This document shows, in pieces, positions 32,267-36,451 of a stretch of 36,451 bases of DNA; the first letter of the stretch is position 1, and every line of letters begins with the position of its first letter. The notes beneath the pieces were generated by a model. The model was not told the origin of the DNA, made no database searches, and worked only from the letters and a program-made list of their open reading frames with translations. Source of the stretch: Bacteroidaceae bacterium (lineage in GTDB: Bacteria; Bacteroidota; Bacteroidia; Bacteroidales; Bacteroidaceae); contig JAGBGU010000083.1 of NCBI GenBank assembly GCA_017935785.1, forward strand, positions 1-36,451. Reading direction: 5' to 3'. Made by a program: the position numbers and the translations under genes.

Positions 32267-35200
32267 ATGAAAAATATAAGCATAGCCATTTGGAGTATAT
32301 TATTCCTTACTTTCCAGTGTTTCCATGCAGAAGCACGTCAGTTGAATTTGGAGGAGGCACTGGCAAGAGCCAACCAGAGTCAGCCGGCAAAAGCCCGGAA
32401 ATTAACATCAGAGAATTTAAAGCTGGCCTATACCAGTAGTGTGGGGACTACCAACTGTTTTTATGTTGTAAACCGTGGCGACAAGCAAGGTTTCATGATT
32501 TTAGGAGCCGATGATTGCGCACCTGCAATCCTTGGCTACGTAGACAACGGAGATTTTGACCCTTCAAAAATGCCAGCCAATATGGCTTACTTTCTGGAAC
32601 GCTACACCCAACAGATTGTTTCAGCCACACGGATGAACCGGAAAATGGCCAAAGCCAATTCTGCCGGGAAGGCATATATCCCCACCATTGTAAAAGCCCG
32701 CTGGAACCAAGGCGAACCTTATAATCGTCTGTGTACGGACTACGAGGTGCTTAAGGAGCCAACAGTAACCGGATGTGTGGCTACTGCCATCTCCCAGATT
32801 ATGCGCCATTACGAATGGCCTGTGCGCGGAAAGGGCTCATACTCTTATACAACCTCCTGTGAGATAGATGGTGTCAAGTACACCATTAACCCTTCTGCAG
32901 ATTTTGATGTGGAATACCAATGGGACAAAATGTTATATGACTACAACAACGGCTATACTGATGAAGAGGGGGATGCAGTCGCCCTACTCATGCGTCATGT
33001 TGGCGTAGCATGTAATATGGGCTATAGCCCCGAAGGTTCCGGAGCGGGAACAGACAATCCCATTTATGCGTTGAAGACACATTTCGGATACGACTTGAAC
33101 ATGCGTACTTATCATTTAGGTGATTACACAGACGAGGATTTTGCCACTCTGCTCTACGAGGAGCTCTCCACCGGACGTCCCATCTACGCAGCAGGTAACG
33201 GCCATGCCTTTATCTGCGACGGATATGACGGAGAAGGATATTTCCATTGGAACTGGGGATGGGGAGGCAGTATGGACGGCTATTTCATGCTTACCGGAAA
33301 CGATGCCGTAGGAGGTTTCCGCGATGGTTTGTGTGCCATAGTCGGCATCCAACCGGACCAAGGCGGTGAGGCACCCACTGTAATGGGGTTGGCCGACTAT
33401 AAACTGTCTGTAGACACTATTACGGATTATAGTCAGCCAATACTTTTCGACGGTTTCATGGTAAACCGTTCAAAACGGAAAGTATGGGTAATGTATGCAT
33501 TCAAGTTTGAGAATGAAGAGGCTTCATACATCGTACCAGGCCGTTGTGCCGAACTGGACCACTATTACGGACTGACCGCATTTGAATTCCGTTGTCAGAC
33601 CGTACCCAACGGCACCTATAAAGTCTATCCCATTTATAGGGATATGGAAAACGGGAAATGGTATTACCCGTCTACAAACCCGGCAGAAGGGACTCCGACA
33701 GTAACCGTTGACGTACCTGTGAGCCACATCTACAGTGCGCAGGATCTCGTAGCCTATAGAGAACAGGTAGAAAAGGGTATTAACGGATGTGCCATTATCA
33801 TGAACGACTTAGACCTGAGCGAAGTATGCGGACAGGCAGTAGGCAGTTGGACACCTATTGGCAGCCAAAATGCTCCCTTCAAAGGCAGAGTAATAGGAAA
33901 CGGACACACTATAAGCAATCTGTACATCCGTAACACAAAAAGTTTCCAAGGACTTTTCGGGGCAGTAGGTGACGGAGCATACATTACAGGCATAACACTG
34001 GACAATACCTGCCATATAAAAGGCGGAAGCTACGTGGGGGGAATAGCAGGAGGAAGTTCCGTCGGTGGTTTTGTAACCATCACCAATTGCGGAAACGAAG
34101 GTGTAATCAGTGCTTCTCAGATGAACGGTGCCGGCATCATAGGGTGCTGTTACGGCCAGGCTGCCACTTTTGTCATCCAGAACTGTTATAACAGCGGTTC
34201 TGTAAGCGGCGGAAGAGAGAATGGCGCCATCACGGGTTGGGCCGGCAATCATGCCACCATAGAAAACTGCTACAACATTGCCAGAGTGAGCGGAAACGAC
34301 GGCACAAATTCATTTGCCCGCTACGGGAGCAAACTGCGATTGGAAAACTGTTATCAGCGCAATACCGTCACACCACGCCAGAAAAACGTGACAGCAGTAA
34401 AACTGACAGTCATCAACAGTGGTGAACTTACATATCTGCTGAACGAGAACGGCACTGCAGACAATTGGTTCCAGAATCTGGACACCACACAGGTCGTGGA
34501 CGAGCATCCCGTACTCAGCAAGGGACATCCTTGGGTCTATGCCAACACGGACAGCACATATAGTAACATCCCCAATGACTTGCGGATTATATCTGACGGT
34601 GAGGAATACCTACAGGAAAACGACATCTATTGCAGCCAGGTAAAATATAACCGGACATTTTCCCAGACTGACGCTTGGGAACCATTGTTTGTGCCGTTCC
34701 CTTCTGTTGTCGGTGAATGGGGCGAAGCAAGACACATAGCCAAAATACGTTCCATACATCATTACGATGATAATGCAGACGGCATAATGGATCGTCTTGA
34801 ACTGGATGCTGTAACGATGAACCAGACAGATTCTGTCATTCCCAATACACCCTATCTTGTACGCTCAGAAAAGGCGGAAGATACGGGGATGACACTACAT
34901 CGCAGCCGTCTTATGAGCAGCATAGACCCGGCACCTACATGGTGCGCAAACACACAGGTCAAATTCAATCTGCAAGGTGTGTACGCTCCATATTCCACAC
35001 TATCTACGGATTACGTATGGGACAGTAATGTCCTCACAAGCAATTCCTCACAGACACTTCAGCCACAACGCTGGTATATGTACACAGAACAGCATGATGC
35101 CGGAACAAACCGGATTAAGCAGATTTCATTGACTATCGACGGCAGAACCGCTACAGGTATCAGTCAGTTTAAGGTAAATGCCGCCAACCAAAAGACATAT

Positions 35201-35278
35201 TATGATCTTATGGGTCGTCCTGTTAACCAGCCTCGAAAAGGCATAATAATAGAACAAGGCCGCAAAGTCCTTTATTAA
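32267..35278 (+). CDS. C10-family (streptopain-type) cysteine protease with GLUG tail
   Basis: This 1003-residue exported protease has a signal peptide (about 1-22), a Spi-type propeptide (about 24-130, LEEALARANQSQ to YTQQIVSATRMN), and a C10 catalytic domain. The nucleophile is Cys170 in TVTGCVATAISQIMRHY; the histidine is His313 in GNGHAFICDGYDGEGYFHWNWGWGG. B. fragilis bfp proteases and Streptococcus SpeB are family members that cleave host proteins. A linker domain (about 375-488) leads to a GLUG-repeat module (489-700) and a beta-rich C-terminus ending YYDLMGRPVNQPRKGIIIEQGRKVLY, both matching the preceding gene's product. It follows that gene by 55 bases in one transcription unit. Most C10 members lack such a GLUG tail. 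Confidence 0.9.
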   Translation: MKNISIAIWSILFLTFQCFHAEARQLNLEEALARANQSQPAKARKLTSENLKLAYTSSVGTTNCFYVVNRGDKQGFMILGADDCAPAILGYVDNGDFDPSKMPANMAYFLERYTQQIVSATRMNRKMAKANSAGKAYIPTIVKARWNQGEPYNRLCTDYEVLKEPTVTGCVATAISQIMRHYEWPVRGKGSYSYTTSCEIDGVKYTINPSADFDVEYQWDKMLYDYNNGYTDEEGDAVALLMRHVGVACNMGYSPEGSGAGTDNPIYALKTHFGYDLNMRTYHLGDYTDEDFATLLYEELSTGRPIYAAGNGHAFICDGYDGEGYFHWNWGWGGSMDGYFMLTGNDAVGGFRDGLCAIVGIQPDQGGEAPTVMGLADYKLSVDTITDYSQPILFDGFMVNRSKRKVWVMYAFKFENEEASYIVPGRCAELDHYYGLTAFEFRCQTVPNGTYKVYPIYRDMENGKWYYPSTNPAEGTPTVTVDVPVSHIYSAQDLVAYREQVEKGINGCAIIMNDLDLSEVCGQAVGSWTPIGSQNAPFKGRVIGNGHTISNLYIRNTKSFQGLFGAVGDGAYITGITLDNTCHIKGGSYVGGIAGGSSVGGFVTITNCGNEGVISASQMNGAGIIGCCYGQAATFVIQNCYNSGSVSGGRENGAITGWAGNHATIENCYNIARVSGNDGTNSFARYGSKLRLENCYQRNTVTPRQKNVTAVKLTVINSGELTYLLNENGTADNWFQNLDTTQVVDEHPVLSKGHPWVYANTDSTYSNIPNDLRIISDGEEYLQENDIYCSQVKYNRTFSQTDAWEPLFVPFPSVVGEWGEARHIAKIRSIHHYDDNADGIMDRLELDAVTMNQTDSVIPNTPYLVRSEKAEDTGMTLHRSRLMSSIDPAPTWCANTQVKFNLQGVYAPYSTLSTDYVWDSNVLTSNSSQTLQPQRWYMYTEQHDAGTNRIKQISLTIDGRTATGISQFKVNAANQKTYYDLMGRPVNQPRKGIIIEQGRKVLY

Positions 35279-35285
35279 GAGATAC

Positions 35286-36335
35286 ATGCACATCGTCATT
35301 ATTGGTGCCGGAGCGGCAGGCTGTTTTGCCGCCATAGTCTTGAAACAAAGATGTCCTGAGGCTGATATCACGCTGTTGGAACGTGGGACAAGACCGCTTG
35401 CCAAAGTTTCCGTGACTGGAGGAGGACGCTGCAATCTCACCAACTCCTTCAAACAGGTAAGAAGTCTGGGACAAGTGTATCCGCGCGGCCATAGGTTGAT
35501 AAAAAAACTCTTCCATCAGTTCTCTCCACAAGAAACATGTGATTGGTTCGAACGTGAAGGAGTCAGATTGGTCGTACAGCCGGACGAATGTATATTTCCA
35601 CGCTCACAAAAAGCCATGGAAATTGTGAACACTTTATTGCGTAAGATGGAGCGTTTGGAGATAAGATTGTTTACCCGCAGTCGCGTACAATCAATAGAGC
35701 CTCTCCAGAATGGTTATATTGTATATACGGCCGAGGACTCATATAAAGCGGACAAGGTTCTTGTTACAACCGGTGGATACTCCAAATCAGCAGATGGCAG
35801 CTTTATAAACGGTTTGCAGCTAAAAACATTTGCGCCGGTGCCCAGTTTATTCTCCTTTGCATTGGATAGCCATGCGCTATCTGAACTTATGGGTCTGGTG
35901 ATAGATGAAACTGTTGTAACGTTGTCAGGAACCAAATTCCAGGCAAACGGCCCATTGCTGATAACCCACTGGGGAGTCAGCGGACCGGCAGTACTTCGCC
36001 TTTCATCCTACGCTGCACGCCATTTGGCAGAAAACCAGTATAAAGACACACTTTGTATCCGATGGACGGGAACAAGGACACACAACGATATAGAGGGTAC
36101 ACTATACGAGACAGTCACAAAACATAAACACAAACTGATTTCTGGTATCCATCTGTTCGGTCTGCAGGCCCGGTTATGGACACATCTGCTTAAAAGAGCC
36201 GGTTTACACGAAGGAATGCGCTGGGCCGACCTGCAAGGGAAAGCCTTCCACAAACTCGTTAATACGCTGACAAACGACTCATACGCAATTATCGGTAAAA
36301 ACCGGTTTAAAGAACCTCAAATCCGCAACCTATAG
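35286..36335 (+). pseudogene. BaiN/HI0933-type flavoprotein, C-terminally truncated
   Basis: The ORF encodes 349 residues beginning with a FAD-binding GAGAAG (Gly7, Gly9, Gly12), TGGGRCNLTN, and PDECIFPRSQKA, followed by VLVTTGGYSKS and THWGVSGPAVL, all typical of the HI0933/BaiN family of NAD(P)/FAD-dependent oxidoreductases. Normal members are about 400 residues and continue after RFKE with a conserved VTAGGV...MESK...GLYFAGE...GGYN block that closes the FAD site. Here the frame stops a few codons after RFKE (PQIRNL). That point falls inside a palindromic element (36314-36450). The protein as encoded would lack the FAD-closing segment and is probably non-functional. It starts seven bases after the protease stop. 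Confidence 0.75.
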
Positions 36336-36450
36336 GGTTTAGTGGGATTTTGCTTGCAAAGCGACAAAATTCATTTTATTGTACATATTTCTTGCACAAC
36401 AGAAATGTCGCAGACACAAAATCCCCTTACCCCATAAAGCGACTTGAGGT
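36314..36450. mobile_element. Palindromic element interrupting the flavoprotein gene
   Basis: Reading inward from both ends, the two arms are similar: both begin ACCTCAARTC, then GC, then TATRGGG...; GGGATTTTG (36344-36352) is the exact inverse of CAAAATCCC (36417-36425), and GCGACA (36361-36366) of TGTCGC (36406-36411). The end pair ACCTCAA (36314-36320) / TTGAGGT (36444-36450) is perfect. This gives about 137 bp that can fold on itself. No transposase is seen. It coincides with the point where the flavoprotein loses homology, so it looks like a small inserted element; a natural 3' terminator is a weaker alternative. The right side is cut by the window edge, so a target duplication cannot be checked. 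Confidence 0.5.
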
Positions 36451-36451
36451 A

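Overview
The window looks like chromosomal DNA of a gut-type Bacteroidota, most likely order Bacteroidales (Bacteroides/Phocaeicola/Prevotella-like). The evidence is the Bacteroidota promoter signature (-33 TTTG, about 19-20 bases, -7 TAnnTTTG) in front of many genes, the absence of clear Shine-Dalgarno runs, and the protein families: serine-type sulfatase, GxGYxYP protein, DUF1080, GH127/146, C10 peptidase with GLUG modules, Sb-PDE-type PHP protein, and SGNH sialate O-acetylesterase. No tRNA, rRNA gene, CRISPR array, transposase or phage gene is visible.

Layout. 1-150: leftward promoter and leader of a transcription unit outside the window, with an rRNA-leader-like boxA. 366-1229: MscS channel (+), facing a leftward unit (PHP phosphodiesterase, ferritin, YbjQ; 3529-1371). 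A perfect 29-bp inverted repeat lies between them. 4817-3708: two small uncharacterised membrane or exported proteins (-). 4839-5212: an interspersed repeat and a six-unit array of terminator-like hairpins. 11853-5343: leftward unit of sialate O-acetylesterase, lactaldehyde reductase (fucO) and a large nuclease-helicase. 12052-12882: secreted GDPD-like protein. 12883-13868: gene-free DNA holding two copies of a REP-like repeat plus hairpins. 19646-13869: leftward exported glycan-processing cluster of Gfo/Idh/MocA oxidoreductase, DUF1080 lipoprotein and Ser-type sulfatase, then a GxGYxYP protein behind a hairpin. 19782-25067: rightward esterase, glycosyltransferase 2, Na/Pi cotransporter with WbuC cupin, and nucleoside hydrolase-like lipoprotein. 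26082-25114: secreted endonuclease/exonuclease/phosphatase (-). 26464-29917: HAD phosphatase, GH127/146-type glycosidase, zinc metallopeptidase. 29931-30204: MITE-like element. 30595-36335: rightward unit of a secreted GLUG-repeat protein, a C10 cysteine protease carrying the same module, and a BaiN/HI0933-type flavoprotein that loses its conserved C-terminus at a palindromic element at the window edge.

How it fits together. Much of the window is extracytoplasmic glycan foraging: deacetylation of sialic acid, reduction of lactaldehyde from fucose or rhamnose, desulfation, and a possible keto-type (oxidise, then eliminate or hydrolyse) glycan cleavage module at 15929-19646. The strongest candidates for something new are that module, the GLUG/C10-protease pair with its triple operator-like repeat, the six-hairpin array, and the palindromic element at 36314-36450. 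All functions come from reading sequence; no database search was run.
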